Origin: Rheinheimera oceanensis
GTDB lineage: Bacteria > Pseudomonadota > Gammaproteobacteria > Enterobacterales > Alteromonadaceae
Assembly: GCF_018831085.1 (NCBI RefSeq)
Contig: NZ_JAGPNM010000003.1
Span: forward strand, 62,001 to 126,000
Direction: 5' to 3'
DNA: 64,000 nt
Notes under the pieces: generated by a model
The model's input: the letters and a program-made list of their open reading frames with translations, nothing else
What the model was told of the DNA's origin: nothing
Database searches by the model: none
In this document: positions 63,744-64,000 of the stretch, in pieces
Layout: the number at the start of each line of letters is the position of its first letter
Position numbering within the stretch: position 1 is the stretch's first letter
Position numbers and translations under genes: made by a program

Positions 63744-64000
63744 ATGGATCATCTGTTAGCCATTAAAGTGTTTTGTCGTGTGGTAGAAGCCGGCACCTTT
63801 AGCCGCGCTGCAGATTTACTCGATATGCCAAAATCCACCGTAACCAAGCTGGTACAGGAGCTGGAAGCGCATTTACGGCTGAAGCTGCTGCACCGTACTA
63901 CACGCCGGGTAACAGTAACGATGGAAGGCGCAGCCTATTACGAGCGTACCACTAAGTTACTGCACGAGCTGGACGATATTGAAAGCAGTATCAGTAATGA
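63744..64000 (+). CDS. LysR-family transcriptional regulator, N-terminal part (cut by the window edge)
   Basis: The frame opens with ATG at 63744 (GGGTAA SD-like, 8 bases before) and runs off the right edge after 85 codons. A LysR helix-turn-helix is complete: FCRVVEAGTFSRAADLL, then KSTVTKLVQELEAHL and LLHRTTRRVTVT. It is co-directional with the dehydrogenase gene, 82 bases after its stop, but nothing ties it to the sugar operon. Confidence 0.9.
   Translation, partial: MDHLLAIKVFCRVVEAGTFSRAADLLDMPKSTVTKLVQELEAHLRLKLLHRTTRRVTVTMEGAAYYERTTKLLHELDDIESSISN

Overview
The window is a stretch of chromosome from a gammaproteobacterium. The gene content and order (an attenuated trp operon next to rnm-yciO-scpA-scpB-rluB, and pdxB-asd-fimV-truA-accD-folC-dedD-cvpA-purF) fit the Rheinheimera/Alishewanella/Arsukibacterium group or close Alteromonadales relatives. 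That placement is inference from protein style and synteny, not from a marker gene. No rRNA, tRNA, CRISPR array, insertion sequence or prophage gene was seen. The left edge cuts a ferrochelatase gene and the right edge cuts a LysR-type regulator gene.

Layout. 1-3.5 kb: hemH (partial), a small membrane protein with a PQQ-type sugar dehydrogenase, a His-tailed SlyD-like FKBP, and a periplasmic binding protein. 3.5-10.4 kb: the complete trp operon trpL-E-G-D-CF-B-A on the minus strand, with promoter, a leader peptide carrying three consecutive Trp codons, antiterminator and attenuator all readable. 10.4-14.5 kb: divergent rnm, yciO, scpA, scpB, rluB. 14.5-15.9 kb: an A/T-richer block of three unrecognised genes. 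16.1-20.7 kb: an SDR and a membrane protein divergent from a DesK/NarL-type two-component pair, with a striking inverted repeat between them, then galE. 20.7-36.8 kb: mostly single housekeeping genes (SNF-family symporter, proS, trmO, purU, can, manC, ettA, folE) and several small exported or unknown proteins, including a 50-residue gene followed by a very strong hairpin. 36.8-38.9 kb: a PepSY/DUF2271/DUF4198-type operon with a good promoter overlapped by a candidate Fur box. 39-50 kb: pdxB to purF housekeeping genes. 50-54.3 kb: a Yip1-type membrane protein, miaE, a diguanylate cyclase and a lipoprotein hydrolase.

The most interesting region is 54.3-63.7 kb: a TonB-dependent receptor, a GntR-like LacI-family repressor, a gluconokinase, a GPH-family sugar symporter, a GH94 phosphorylase and a Gfo/Idh/MocA dehydrogenase. 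The phosphorylase carries an Arg/Lys pair and a catalytic Asp at positions matching, by a constant offset, those I recall for cellobionic acid phosphorylase. A coherent pathway follows: uptake of cellobionate or related aldonic sugars, phosphorolysis to glucose-1-phosphate and gluconate, and phosphorylation of gluconate. Four near-identical 16-bp palindromes before the receptor, regulator/kinase and symporter genes look like the operators of the local repressor.
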